This document shows positions 1 through 9,813 of a stretch of DNA of 64,000 nucleotides, piece by piece (the first letter of the stretch is position 1; each line of letters opens with the position of its first letter). The notes beneath the pieces are model-generated. The model ran no database searches. It saw nothing but the letters and a program-made list of their open reading frames with translations, and was not told where the DNA came from. Source of the DNA: an uncultured bacterium (GTDB lineage: Bacteria; Planctomycetota; UBA1135); NCBI GenBank assembly GCA_937919925.1, contig CALFOT010000121.1, positions 1 through 64,000 of the forward strand, in the 5' to 3' direction. Both the position numbers and the translations under genes were made by a program.

Positions 1-2
1 TC

Positions 3-1466
3 TACCGACTGCCGCAGTTCGAGCCATTCGGCTTTCAAGATGCATATCTTGGGCGCGTAAAAGATGTCGTGATTTTGGCGAGCCGCAAGGAATTCCTGAA
101 CCTTGCCGCCGATTTGGATAGTCGTAGCGGGCAAGACTCGCTGGCGAAGGCGTCGAATTTCTACGATAACGTCACGGCTTTTTTGGGCCCCGACGAGCAA
201 CCGATTGAGCTTTTTTTGCGTTGGGACAAGATTGGAGCACAGGTTGGTCGCTGGCCACAGCCCAATAGTGTGGGCATGACTTCCAAGCTCATCGGGCGGT
301 TTTTTGATACGCAGTTGCTGCGTTTTTTATCGGGCTATTTCGCGATGGATAGAGGATTGAAGGTGCGCCTGAGTGGCGATTTGGATCTCAGCGCTGGCAG
401 CGTGTTTCAACAAGCGTGGTTGCAGGGCCCGGCTTTGGGAGCCAACCGCATCAAGGAATTGGCCAACATGACCCCTGCCGATTGTTTTGCCTTCATGACC
501 CTGGCCGGCGACCCCAGCAAAGTCTTGATTGAGGGCTACGATTTGGTCGCAGGTGATTTGCGTCGCAGCCTCGATGCTGCCGTCGCCGATAGCGGCCAAT
601 ACCAGGGCATGTTCCAGTTGTTGCAAGAGATTGGCCAGGTGTACAAACCGGGGTTGGCAGTGATTTTGCGCAATAATGATTTGCCCGTACAAGAGTCGAG
701 TCCCAAGCACGATCATGCGCCGGTGCCGCTCATTGCGATTATCGGCCGGGTGGATGATCCAGGTGCTCTGGATCGTGTGCAGCATTTCCTGGAAGCAAAC
801 TGGGCGAGTTTTACCGACAATCGCGGGGATGAAACGATTCAGAGGTTGAGCGACCGAGGTGGCGCGGAGGGCCTGAGTTTCGTTAGCACGGTGATTCCAG
901 GAACTGGCGAGATTGTGCTTTTGCACATTCGCGCACTGGATATGTTGGTCGTGACCAATTCGGCGGATTTTGCTTATCGTATTTCCGATGCCTCTTTTAC
1001 AGATGAGAAGAGCGCTCGCGCCCGCTCCTTATTGTTGTCCCAGCAGCCTAGCTTTCAATCTGCCATAGATGGCAACGCCAACGGTGCACATGCTTTTTTA
1101 TGGATGGATCCCAGCAAAGGTCGCGGCTGGATGGAGGCCACTGCTGTGGGCCTGGCGGAAGAAGCTTTTCGTATCGAAAGCGAGGTCCGCTGGCGGGAAC
1201 TTCGACCAACCGAGGAGCAGCGCTTGCGCGAAGAGATGTTCGGTGAACGAGAAAGCTTGTCCGTCAATGAGGCCTCTAGGTTGCAGGTGGCGGTGGATGA
1301 AGCCTTACTCGCGGCGGATAGTGGTGCGGCCAAGCGTTTGCCTATTTTGACCGAATCGGCGCGACGTGACTGGTTGCCTTCCCAGCTGATGGATTGGGTC
1401 TCGCTTGGTTTTCGGGTAAGTCGTAGGCATGCGGAACTTCTCCTTCAGGGTGCGATTTCCGAATAG
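3..1466 (+). CDS. Hypothetical protein, 5'-truncated by the window edge
   Basis: Frame is open from position 3 (YRLPQFEPFGFQDAYLGRVKDV...) into the listed 465-aa ORF; stop at 1464-1466; no family recognised. Confidence 0.75.
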   Translation, partial: YRLPQFEPFGFQDAYLGRVKDVVILASRKEFLNLAADLDSRSGQDSLAKASNFYDNVTAFLGPDEQPIELFLRWDKIGAQVGRWPQPNSVGMTSKLIGRFFDTQLLRFLSGYFAMDRGLKVRLSGDLDLSAGSVFQQAWLQGPALGANRIKELANMTPADCFAFMTLAGDPSKVLIEGYDLVAGDLRRSLDAAVADSGQYQGMFQLLQEIGQVYKPGLAVILRNNDLPVQESSPKHDHAPVPLIAIIGRVDDPGALDRVQHFLEANWASFTDNRGDETIQRLSDRGGAEGLSFVSTVIPGTGEIVLLHIRALDMLVVTNSADFAYRISDASFTDEKSARARSLLLSQQPSFQSAIDGNANGAHAFLWMDPSKGRGWMEATAVGLAEEAFRIESEVRWRELRPTEEQRLREEMFGERESLSVNEASRLQVAVDEALLAADSGAAKRLPILTESARRDWLPSQLMDWVSLGFRVSRRHAELLLQGAISE

Positions 1467-1523
1467 CTGAGTTTTTGGCTAGACGAAAACGCGGGGTGGG
1501 CTAGAATTTCCGCTCCAATGCCT

Positions 1524-1612
1524 GCCGGGGTGGCGGAATTGGCAGACGCGCATGGTTGAGGGCCATGTTGAGGTAATTCTCAGTGCAGGTTCGACCCCTG
1601 TTCCCGGCACCA
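1524..1612 (+). tRNA. tRNA-Leu(GAG), long variable arm, CCA encoded
   Basis: Acceptor gccgggg pairs with tcccggc; discriminator A plus CCA at 1610-1612; anticodon loop TTGAGGG with GAG at 1558-1560; T-arm ggttcgacccc. Confidence 0.95.
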
Positions 1613-1619
1613 AACACAG

Positions 1620-1648
1620 CGGGCCACTTTCGGGTGGCTCGTTTTTTT
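1620..1648 (+). terminator. Intrinsic terminator after tRNA-Leu
   Basis: 8-bp stem cgggccac/gtggctcg followed by ttttttt. Confidence 0.85.
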
Positions 1649-1718
1649 CTTGCCCCGCTGCTACGGCTGCCTTGCGGTCTAACATGGACGCATGCGGGCA
1701 TTGCGCTAGAATTCACCC

Positions 1719-2783
1719 ATGAACGGTAACGATATCGGCGCGATTGGCTCTCCTGCGGAGCGCATGGAAGCGTTATCTCATCTCGTGGGAAACACCACTC
1801 TGTTGGCGTTACGCTGCCAAACTCAAGGTCGTGAATTCACGGTTTATGCCAAGTACGAAATTTCGAACTTTACCGGCAGCATTAAAGATCGCATGGCTTT
1901 GCATGTGTTGCGCGATGCTTATGCACATCGTCGCATCGAGCCCGGCGATACGATTGTGGAAGCCACTAGTGGCAACACAGGAATCGCTTTTGCGGGAATC
2001 GGCCGCGCACTGGGGCATCCCGTGCGCATTTTGATGCCGGACTGGATGAGTCGCGAACGCGTGCTGATTATTCAAAGCCTTGGCGCTACGGTGATTCCGA
2101 TTAGCGTCGAACAAGGCGGTTTCCTGGGCAGCATCGCTTGCGCCAATCAATATGCCACAGAGAATGAGCATGTGTTTTTGCCGTTGCAGTTTGAGAACGA
2201 CGCCAATGCCGCAGCGCATGCTTTGACTACCGGCCCGGAGCTTGTGGCGCAGATGAACCTCGTAGGAGCCACGCCCACTGCATTTGTGGCGGGCGTCGGC
2301 ACTGGTGGCACGGTGATGGGGGTAGCGCGCTACCTTCGTGAAGTCGTGCCAGAAGCGACTGTATTTGCGCTGGAGCCGGCCAATTCACCCACTTTGCGCA
2401 CTGGCAAGAAAGTTGGTAGTCACCGCATTCAAGGGATTAGCGACGAGTTCATTCCCAAGATTGTGAAACTCGATCAGCTCGATGGGATTATCGATGTCTG
2501 GGATGGGGATTCGATTTTGATGGCGCAAAAACTTGCGGTGCAATGTGGTTTGCCAGTGGGGATTTCCTCAGGCGCCAACATGCTTGGGGCAATCAAAATT
2601 GCTTTGGAGCAGGGCCCCGGCGCTGCCGTTGCTACCGTGTTTGCAGACAGCAATAAAAAATATTTGAGTACCGATTACTGTAAGCAAGAAATCGTCCGTG
2701 ATGATTATCTTACCCCTGAAATTGAGCTGCTCGGTTTCAAAGTCATTCAGTCAGCGAACCTGCCATGCCAAGTCCTAAGCTAA
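1719..2783 (+). CDS. PLP-dependent cysteine synthase family protein
   Basis: Motifs NFTGSIKDRMA, EATSGNTGIA, GVGTGGTVMGVARYL typical of CysK/CysM fold. Confidence 0.9.
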   Translation: MNGNDIGAIGSPAERMEALSHLVGNTTLLALRCQTQGREFTVYAKYEISNFTGSIKDRMALHVLRDAYAHRRIEPGDTIVEATSGNTGIAFAGIGRALGHPVRILMPDWMSRERVLIIQSLGATVIPISVEQGGFLGSIACANQYATENEHVFLPLQFENDANAAAHALTTGPELVAQMNLVGATPTAFVAGVGTGGTVMGVARYLREVVPEATVFALEPANSPTLRTGKKVGSHRIQGISDEFIPKIVKLDQLDGIIDVWDGDSILMAQKLAVQCGLPVGISSGANMLGAIKIALEQGPGAAVATVFADSNKKYLSTDYCKQEIVRDDYLTPEIELLGFKVIQSANLPCQVLS

Positions 2784-3598
2784 ACCCTCAAACCACCACA
2801 TTGTGGGAGTACGCCTCGCAGCATTACGGCAATACGGAGCAAGGCAGTTCTACTTATCGCGGCGCCACCCCTTCCTATATCATTTGGAATTTGTTGGAGC
2901 GTTACACCAAGAAGAAAGACTTGGTGGTAGATCCTTTCTGCGGCAGTGGCACAACGATTGATGTGGCGCGCGATTTGGAACGGCGCGCTTTAGGTTATGA
3001 CTTGCAGCCGCATCATCCGGGCGTGTTCAAGGCTGATGCGCGCAACTTGCCGCTGGAAGATGGTAAGGCCGATTTCATTTTTATGGATCCGCCTTATGGG
3101 GATAATCTTAAGTATTCTGGGCAACGCGCCTGTATCGGTGAATTGGCGGCTACCGATCCAGCATACTTTGTCGCTCTAGAAGAAGTTTTCAAGGAAATCG
3201 ATCGGGTGCTAAAACCCGGGCGCTACTTGGCGATTTACGTTTGCGACGTTTGGAAGCGTAGTGCCTTTGTGCCGATTGGTTCTATTGTGAGTAGCATGTT
3301 GGCGCAACGTTTTTTGCCGGTGGATCACATTGCCGTGGTGCGCGGCAACAAAGATCTTGGCAAGGGCAACTATCATAAAGCGGCCGAAGAAGAGAATTTT
3401 TTCTTGCGCGGATTTAACCACTTATTGATTTTCAAGAAGCCTGCTGCTGAGGAATTGCGCCGCGTGAAAGTGCAGGAGAAAGTTGAGCGGCGCAACGAAT
3501 CTGCTCCTGAAAATCGCGGCGGTCGCGACTACGGCACCGGGAGTCGCGATAAAGGGAATCGCGGCACCGGGAATCACGATGGTAGCCGCCGGCGCTAG
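2765..3598 (+). CDS. SAM-dependent nucleic-acid (DNA N4/N6-type) methyltransferase with basic Gly/Arg-rich tail
   Basis: Motif I DPFCGSGTT and catalytic DPPYGDNLKY; NHLLIFKK; C-terminal RGGRDYGTGSRDKGNRGTGNHDGSRRR; overlaps upstream gene by 19 nt. Confidence 0.8.
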   Translation: MPSPKLNPQTTTLWEYASQHYGNTEQGSSTYRGATPSYIIWNLLERYTKKKDLVVDPFCGSGTTIDVARDLERRALGYDLQPHHPGVFKADARNLPLEDGKADFIFMDPPYGDNLKYSGQRACIGELAATDPAYFVALEEVFKEIDRVLKPGRYLAIYVCDVWKRSAFVPIGSIVSSMLAQRFLPVDHIAVVRGNKDLGKGNYHKAAEEENFFLRGFNHLLIFKKPAAEELRRVKVQEKVERRNESAPENRGGRDYGTGSRDKGNRGTGNHDGSRRR

Positions 3599-3626
3599 GC
3601 GCAGTTTTCGGTTAACCTAGAGGATC

Positions 3627-5153
3627 ATGTTTTGTAGCGTCATCCTGCTCCTCTTCCAGACGGGAGCCCCCACGATTCACAATCTGGAAATCGCTACCTA
3701 TCAAGGTGGCAGCATCGAAATCCATGGCAGTGGCTTTGGTACATCGAGTAGCGCTGGAATCTTGGTTTTACAAAGCGGCGCGTTCACGAAGTTGATTCCA
3801 TCTTCTTCGGCGGCGATCCGGTTGTGGAAAGACCATCGCATTGTGCTCGACCTCCCTGCAGATGTGCCAAGCGGCACTCTTCGCGTTTTGAGCGCGGTCG
3901 GTTTAAGCCCTGCTGCCAAGGTGGAAGTTTATGCTTACGATTGGTTTGATATTCCACCAACCTCGGGAACCAATGCATCGCCTCTGTCGATTGCTGTAGA
4001 TGCTGCCCAGCGTGTTTGGGTCAACCAAGAATTTCATCTCGCTTTCCAGCGGCTGGATTTGTCCAGTGGTGTTGTCACGGGTTTGTCGATTCCGCAACCG
4101 CCGCCACCGGGCCCGTTCGCCAGTACGATTTTTGCTGATTCGCGTACGCAGATGTCGATCCTCGGCGAAGACGTCATGGTGGATCCGCTCGGTCGCATTT
4201 GGTTCACTCAAGGCGGAGCCAATCTTTATTCTGGCATCCACCCGAACCACAGCCGCGTTGTTTGTGTCTTGCCAGATGCACCCGGCGGGCTGCAGTTCCG
4301 CGTTTACAATGCGCCCAATGATTGGAATGAAGTGATCGGTTTAACTTGGGATCCCACACGCAATTGGGTTTGGTTTGCAGAAGGCAGCCTTGCTGCAGGT
4401 TCTCGTATCGTAGGTTTTGATCCGGACTTGATTCCCTGGGATAACCATTTCGATTTCAGCACGTCTTTATCCCATCTCGTCGGCACTCCAGGTTTGGCTT
4501 CGGATCCCGTTTATCATTACTACACTGTTCCGAACACTGGCGCGCACGCCGCGCACTTACTGGTGAAGCCTAACGGCAATATTTGGTTTACTCAGTTTTG
4601 GGGCAGCGCCATCGGGCGCCTAAACCCAACCACAGGCGTATTCAACACCTACCCAGTTCCGGCCCACGTGTCGCGCGCAACTCCGGCATACGTTGTGGGT
4701 GCGGGCCCCTGGCAAATCGTCGCAGCCCCTAACGGCGACATCGTCTTCAATGAGTTTTTCGACGCCACCATCACGCGTTTTGATATCACCCGCGCTGATG
4801 ATCCCTTAACGTGGCAGCTTGATGCGAACGGCCTTAACCCTGGCATGATCGATCGCGAAGTACCGCGCCACGACCGACGTCATGAGCAAATGCATTCCAT
4901 TGCCTACGATCCAGCGGGCAACTTGTGGTACACCCTGCATACAGCCAACACTCCAGGTTTGGAAGCGGCAGTCGGTTATCTCAATCCTGCATGGAGTCAA
5001 ATGACACGCTTCTCACCAATGGATTCTACTCCTGGAAGCGGCGCTTGGTCTGCGGCAGGTATTGCGGTGGATTCATCAAGCGGCAATATTTTCCTTGCTG
5101 AGTTTTGGCGCAAACGGATTGGTCGCTTGCAATATGTGCCGCCACTGCCTTAA
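3627..5153 (+). CDS. Secreted protein with N-terminal IPT/TIG-like domain and NHL/Vgb-like beta-propeller
   Basis: ISxxGSGFG-type N-terminus; repeated GNIWFTQ / GRIWFTQ / GNLWYT motifs of streptogramin-lyase-like propellers. Confidence 0.7.
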   Translation: MFCSVILLLFQTGAPTIHNLEIATYQGGSIEIHGSGFGTSSSAGILVLQSGAFTKLIPSSSAAIRLWKDHRIVLDLPADVPSGTLRVLSAVGLSPAAKVEVYAYDWFDIPPTSGTNASPLSIAVDAAQRVWVNQEFHLAFQRLDLSSGVVTGLSIPQPPPPGPFASTIFADSRTQMSILGEDVMVDPLGRIWFTQGGANLYSGIHPNHSRVVCVLPDAPGGLQFRVYNAPNDWNEVIGLTWDPTRNWVWFAEGSLAAGSRIVGFDPDLIPWDNHFDFSTSLSHLVGTPGLASDPVYHYYTVPNTGAHAAHLLVKPNGNIWFTQFWGSAIGRLNPTTGVFNTYPVPAHVSRATPAYVVGAGPWQIVAAPNGDIVFNEFFDATITRFDITRADDPLTWQLDANGLNPGMIDREVPRHDRRHEQMHSIAYDPAGNLWYTLHTANTPGLEAAVGYLNPAWSQMTRFSPMDSTPGSGAWSAAGIAVDSSSGNIFLAEFWRKRIGRLQYVPPLP

Positions 5154-5175
5154 GCAGTGGCTCCTATTCTCAAAG

Positions 5176-5210
5176 AAGGCCCGCACTCCTTTCGGAAGTG
5201 CGGGCCTTTT
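5176..5210. terminator. Strong hairpin terminator between convergent genes
   Basis: 12-bp stem aaggcccgcact/agtgcgggcctt followed by tttt on + strand. Confidence 0.8.
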
Positions 5211-5263
5211 GATGTGCGCCCTCAGCTGTTTAGGCTGCGACGGCGCGGTGCCAGCTGGCAGCT

Positions 5264-6910
5264 CTAGAAGCCGCCCATACCACCCATGCCACCCATTGGG
5301 TCACCGCCGCCGGCAGGCATGGGTGGCATCTTCACTTTGATTTCGGAGACGATGGCTTCCGTAGTGAGCAGCAAAGTGCTTACCGAAGCAGCGTTCTGCA
5401 AAGAGATGCGTACGACTTTGGTTGGATCGATGATGCCAGCAGCAATCATGTCGACGTATTCGCCCGTGGCGGCGTTGTAGCCCATGGAGAATTTCTTGGC
5501 GTTGCGCACCTTATCCACCACGATGGAGCCATCCACACCAGCATTGCTGGCAATCTGACGAATCGGAGCTTCCAATGCACGCGAGATGATTTCCGCACCT
5601 GCTTTTTGATCACCAATCAAGGCGAGCTTGGCAATCACAGCTTGTGCGCGGAGCAAAGAAGTACCACCACCAGGCAACACCCCTTCTTCTGCAGCAGCGC
5701 GAACCGAAGCAAGCGCGTCTTCCACGCGATCTTTCTTCTCTTTCATCTCTGCCTCTGTGGCGGCGCCAATGTTGAGCACGGCAACACCACCAGACAGCTT
5801 GGCCAAACGCTCCATCAGCTTCTCATTATCGTAATCGCTAGACGTGCGCTCCACTTCGGCGCGAATCTGCTCCATACGATTAGAAATCGCCGACTTCGAA
5901 CCAGCACCTTCCACAATGGTGGTGGAATCTTTGGTGATGACAATCCGCTTGGCGCGCCCGAGTTGCTCCAAAGTAGTGGTCTCGAGCTTCAGCCCAAGGT
6001 CTTCCACAATCGCAGTGCCACCAGTCAAGATCGCAATGTCTTCAATCATCGCCTTACGACGATCTCCAAAGCCGGGTGCTTTCACTGCCGCGCACTTGAA
6101 AATGCCACGCAGCTTGTTGACCACCAAGGTTGCCAAAGCTTCGCCATCGACATCTTCTGCGATAATCAACAAAGGCTTGCCGGATTTCGCGACGGCTTCC
6201 AGAACCGGTAGCATGTCGCGCACGCTTGAAATCTTCTTCTCGAAGATCAGCACGAATGCATCTTCGAGCACAGCTTCCATTTTCTCCATGTTGGTGGAGA
6301 AGTGTGGCGACAAGTAACCCTTGTCAAACTGCATGCCCTCAACCCACTCGATTTCGGTTTCCAGCGAGCGGCCTTCTTCCACAGTGATGACACCATCTTT
6401 ACCAACTCTATCGAAGGCTTCGGCCAACTTGGAGCCGATCTCCGTATCGTTGTTGGCGGCGATGGTTGCAACCTGTTGAATCTCCGTGGTGCTCTTCACC
6501 TTGGTGGACATTTTCTTCAAGTAAGTCACCACAGCATCGACAGCAGCTTCCATGCCGCGCTTCAGCTCGACTGGGTTTGCGCCGGCCGCAACATTGCGCA
6601 GGCCTTCTTCAAAGATGGCTTCGGCGAGTACAGTTGCCGAGGTGGTGCCGTCGCCAGCGATATCGCTGGTCTTAGCGGAAACTTGACGCACCAGCTGTGC
6701 GCCGATGTTCTCAAAGGGATCTTCGAGTTCAATCTCGCGGGCTACCGAAACACCATCCTTGGTGACAATCGGAGTGCCGAAGCTTTTCTCGATGATGACG
6801 TTACGACCGCGGGGGCCGAGTGTGACCTTTACCGCAGCAGCGAGCTTTTGCACGCCGGCGCGAATTCCCTCGCGGGCTTCCTGGTCGAAAGCGATTTTTT
6901 TAGCAGCCAT
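5264..6910 (-). CDS. groEL: Chaperonin GroEL
   Basis: Full-length Gro[51 protein letters not shown]-terminal GGM repeats. Confidence 0.99.
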   Translation of the reverse strand: MAAKKIAFDQEAREGIRAGVQKLAAAVKVTLGPRGRNVIIEKSFGTPIVTKDGVSVAREIELEDPFENIGAQLVRQVSAKTSDIAGDGTTSATVLAEAIFEEGLRNVAAGANPVELKRGMEAAVDAVVTYLKKMSTKVKSTTEIQQVATIAANNDTEIGSKLAEAFDRVGKDGVITVEEGRSLETEIEWVEGMQFDKGYLSPHFSTNMEKMEAVLEDAFVLIFEKKISSVRDMLPVLEAVAKSGKPLLIIAEDVDGEALATLVVNKLRGIFKCAAVKAPGFGDRRKAMIEDIAILTGGTAIVEDLGLKLETTTLEQLGRAKRIVITKDSTTIVEGAGSKSAISNRMEQIRAEVERTSSDYDNEKLMERLAKLSGGVAVLNIGAATEAEMKEKKDRVEDALASVRAAAEEGVLPGGGTSLLRAQAVIAKLALIGDQKAGAEIISRALEAPIRQIASNAGVDGSIVVDKVRNAKKFSMGYNAATGEYVDMIAAGIIDPTKVVRISLQNAASVSTLLLTTEAIVSEIKVKMPPMPAGGGDPMGGMGGMGGF

Positions 6911-6921
6911 GATTTTATTTC

Positions 6922-7230
6922 CTAGCCAACGATGCCGAGAATATCGTTCTCAGACATGATGAGGTATTCAACGCCATTCCACTCAACTTCAGTGCCGGCG
7001 TAGGAGGTAAATAGCACGGTGTTACCCACGCTAACGGTGAACTCGGTGCGAGCGCCATCATCGAGCAAACGGCCTTGGCCGAGCGCAATGACGGTGCCTT
7101 CAGCAGGCTTCTCTTTGGCGGAGTCTGGCAGTACGATGCCACCAGCGGAGATGTCAGCAGCGGTGAGGCGCTGGACGAGGACTTTGTCACCCAAGGGGCG
7201 GATTGCGACTTTGTTGGCGGTTTTGGCCAT
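6922..7230 (-). CDS. groES: Co-chaperonin GroES
   Basis: [56 protein letters not shown]. Confidence 0.98.
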   Translation of the reverse strand: MAKTANKVAIRPLGDKVLVQRLTAADISAGGIVLPDSAKEKPAEGTVIALGQGRLLDDGARTEFTVSVGNTVLFTSYAGTEVEWNGVEYLIMSENDILGIVG

Positions 7231-7259
7231 GGTTGTAATGTGTTTCTCGGTGCGCTGGA

Positions 7260-7685
7260 TTACCAGGGTTCACCCGTAGTGGGCAAATCTCCAGGGCCCA
7301 TGAGAGGGCGGGGATGATCCGAAGGCAGGGAAAAGAATTGTTGGACGGTGATGCGCAGCACCTCCGCCGGGATTGGTTTGTACAGCAAGGTGATCACTCC
7401 CAAATCCATCGCGGCCATTTCAATTTCGCGCGAGGGGTTGCCAGTCATCAGAATGCTAGGAACAAGCTGTCCAGCTTGTTGAAGTTGCCCAAGCACTTCC
7501 AGCCCAGTTAAGCGGGGCATGTGCATATCGAGCAGGGAAAGGTCAAAGGGCCCATTTAGTAGGCATTGCAAGGCCTGACTACCATCTGTTGCGATTTCAA
7601 TCGTGACATCCAGGCCCCGTAACAGGGCCACCATAGCAGTGATCTGCTCTTGCTGGTCGTCGGCGATGAGGATTCGAAATGGCAT
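7260..7685 (-). CDS. Response regulator receiver domain protein (stand-alone, CheY-like)
   Basis: ILIADDQQEQ, DLSLLDMHMPRLTGLEVL, ILMTGN, LYKPI. Confidence 0.9.
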   Translation of the reverse strand: MPFRILIADDQQEQITAMVALLRGLDVTIEIATDGSQALQCLLNGPFDLSLLDMHMPRLTGLEVLGQLQQAGQLVPSILMTGNPSREIEMAAMDLGVITLLYKPIPAEVLRITVQQFFSLPSDHPRPLMGPGDLPTTGEPW

Positions 7686-7784
7686 GGGATTACCTTGCCT
7701 GCAAATAGCAATCTCTGTGCCAAGGTAGACCTGCCGTATCGGCAGTCAGCGCGACGGGGCCGCCGAGGCGCTCAGAGCAGGGGT

Positions 7785-8087
7785 TTAGGCGCCTGGCCAG
7801 GATTCGTCATCGTCGTCATCTTCTCCTTCGTCGCCGAAGTCGTGGCCACCTTCGATCCACTCATTTTCCTTGAGCCACTCGTCTTTTTCCAGAGCCTGGG
7901 CGCGGCCTTCCACCCAAATGGCGCGAGTTTCCCATGCATCAATGGCGTTTTCGAGTGCAGCGCGATTGAGCTTGCCGCCACACAATAAACACAGGCACCC
8001 ACCTTCAAGAATTTCCACGGCATCGCTGAAAGTAATCACGGCGTAGCTACACCCAGGGCAGGTCACGACGGTTTCGGGGGAAGGCAT
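7785..8087 (-). CDS. Small zinc-ribbon-like protein with acidic tail
   Basis: CPGC...CLC-LLCGG cysteine pattern and DEGEDDDDDE tail; start chosen at MPSPETVV rather than the 8129 ORF start, which overlaps the Nudix gene. Confidence 0.55.
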   Translation of the reverse strand: MPSPETVVTCPGCSYAVITFSDAVEILEGGCLCLLCGGKLNRAALENAIDAWETRAIWVEGRAQALEKDEWLKENEWIEGGHDFGDEGEDDDDDESWPGA

Positions 8088-8091
8088 AAAA

Positions 8092-8706
8092 CTAGTGTGG
8101 TTTAGGCGCTGCGGCGGCGCTGGTTTCACGCAGTCTCAGGAAATGAAGCAGCGGTACCTGCAACAACGCATGACTCACCTCATTGTTAGCGATCATGTTC
8201 GGGAGCTCGGCAACTGGACGGGTAAAAACATCGATGACTTCATCATGATCGAGCTCGCAATTCTCAAGCAAGCGAGCGTTGCGCACCAAGTAAGAATGGC
8301 ACAGATTATTATGCGTGGCAGGGTTGGGTTCGGTGGTGCAGAGCAATTCGGGAGGGTCTCCGCAGTAGCCAGTTTCTTCCCGCAACTCGCGCGCCGCAGC
8401 AACCTCTGGTGCTTCGCCGGATTCAATGACGCCGCCCGGAATCTCGACACGAACGCCGCAAATCCCAGGACGATGCTGGCGGATGAAAACAAGTTCATCT
8501 TCTGGGGTGACCGCAATGACGTTCACCCAGTTACTGGTTTCAATCACAAAAAATGAGCGCTCACCAGCTTTATCAGGATGGGAATAGAAATCTTCACGCA
8601 CCTTGAAAATGCGGAAATCCCCACACGCTTGCGAGCGCAATCGTTTCCAGCGGTTAGACATTAAGGTGTTGAGAACCGAGGCCTGGGTTGGTGTTTTGAC
8701 GGGCAA
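8092..8706 (-). CDS. Nudix hydrolase (ADP-ribose pyrophosphatase-like)
   Basis: Nudix box GGVIESGEAPEVAAARELREETGY; real start may be MSNRWKRL near 8658. Confidence 0.9.
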   Translation of the reverse strand: MPVKTPTQASVLNTLMSNRWKRLRSQACGDFRIFKVREDFYSHPDKAGERSFFVIETSNWVNVIAVTPEDELVFIRQHRPGICGVRVEIPGGVIESGEAPEVAAARELREETGYCGDPPELLCTTEPNPATHNNLCHSYLVRNARLLENCELDHDEVIDVFTRPVAELPNMIANNEVSHALLQVPLLHFLRLRETSAAAAPKPH

Positions 8707-9304
8707 CTTCTAGTAAGGCTTGCAAAGCACCAGAAGCATGCAAGGCATAAAAAGCACCGGCCAAAAATTCGGCAGCTAAACCCTCCGCGTTTTCATCTTC
8801 AAAAAACCGCGTGACCGCAGCGGAAGCCCCCAGCAGCAATCCGGTTCCAGCGAGGTCTTCGTGCCAGAATTTACCCCAATCACTGAAGCGGGATTCGGCG
8901 CGTCGCGCGGCAAGGTGATGCCAGTCGCCCGCTCGCAGCATTTCCGCCAAGGTCAGGTTGTTGGTTTCGACACGAACCTCCCAAGTTGGATCCCGGCTCT
9001 GGTCTCCCCAAGTCATGCCGACGAAGACTATCAGAAGATTCTTTTTATCCATCCAGCGATAACCGAAATCGAGGCGGCCGTCGCCAGGCTCGGAGTCAAC
9101 CAACAAAAAAGGCGAATCAATGGGAAGCTGAAAAATTGCGCGCGCACGGTCGAGTACCTTCGCCACACGCGTAAACAAACCAGGCAAACGCACGAGGGCC
9201 ACTAAATCCTCCAGCACAATCGGATCCGTCCGAGGCTGCTCGGCATAAGGGCTGCTTTGTGGTTTGGCAGGGAGTTGTGGTGACGGTTCAATCACGCAAA
9301 CCAC
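8654..9304 (-). CDS. Hypothetical protein
   Basis: 216-aa ORF placed in tandem with the Nudix gene; no family recognised. Confidence 0.6.
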   Translation of the reverse strand: MVCVIEPSPQLPAKPQSSPYAEQPRTDPIVLEDLVALVRLPGLFTRVAKVLDRARAIFQLPIDSPFLLVDSEPGDGRLDFGYRWMDKKNLLIVFVGMTWGDQSRDPTWEVRVETNNLTLAEMLRAGDWHHLAARRAESRFSDWGKFWHEDLAGTGLLLGASAAVTRFFEDENAEGLAAEFLAGAFYALHASGALQALLEVARQNTNPGLGSQHLNV

Positions 9305-9361
9305 AGTTTACGCCGAACCGCGCCATGTGGCACGATTTCACCAACTTCCCGTGGGCGCGGA

Positions 9362-9709
9362 TCAGCCTTTCAGTAAACCTAGCGCGAAACCGGTGTCATC
9401 AAGACCCGCCTCCAAGCTGCGTAGCATGACGTTGACAGCTTCACCTGGGCGATTCAATTCATGTAAGGCCAAAATCAGTTCCGCCACGGTGATTGGATCG
9501 GCAGGAGCATGTTGCCAAGCGCGGTTTAAGTAGGCTACCGCACCCTCTAAATCCCCGACTGCGCGTAATACTTTGCCGAGTTCGCGCGCGATTTCGTGAT
9601 TTTCTGGTTCTTGGCGGAAGGCTTCAAGAAGAAAATCAGCAGCGGCAACAAAGCGCCCTTCGTCATGGCAATGCTGGGCGCGGGTGAGGAGGTGTTTGGG
9701 AGAGGTCAT
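9362..9709 (-). CDS. Small TPR-like protein
   Basis: RAQHCHDEGRFVAAADFLLEAFRQEPENHEIARELGKVLRAVGDLEGAVAYLNRAWQ helical repeat pattern. Confidence 0.65.
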   Translation of the reverse strand: MTSPKHLLTRAQHCHDEGRFVAAADFLLEAFRQEPENHEIARELGKVLRAVGDLEGAVAYLNRAWQHAPADPITVAELILALHELNRPGEAVNVMLRSLEAGLDDTGFALGLLKG

Positions 9710-9752
9710 CTGGATGCAGGGGAAGTGTCCAGGCCTTTATCGTCGCAATTTC

Positions 9753-9796
9753 GGGTAAAAATGAAGGGAGGCCAGGGAAAATCCCCGGCCTCCCTT
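9753..9796 (-). terminator. Intrinsic terminator for the matrixin-like gene
   Basis: Long stem aagggaggcc..ggcctccctt; on the minus strand the stem is followed by CATTTTTACC. Confidence 0.75.
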
Positions 9797-9813
9797 GGAA
9801 TAGGAAATGATTC

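Noticed and set aside
327-926. 199-aa minus-strand ORF
   Set aside because: Antisense to the longer 5'-truncated plus-strand CDS
5606-6211. 201-aa plus-strand ORF inside groEL
   Set aside because: Antisense to an unmistakable groEL; typical shadow ORF
6302-6925. 207-aa plus-strand ORF opposite groEL
   Set aside because: Shadow ORF created by groEL codon bias
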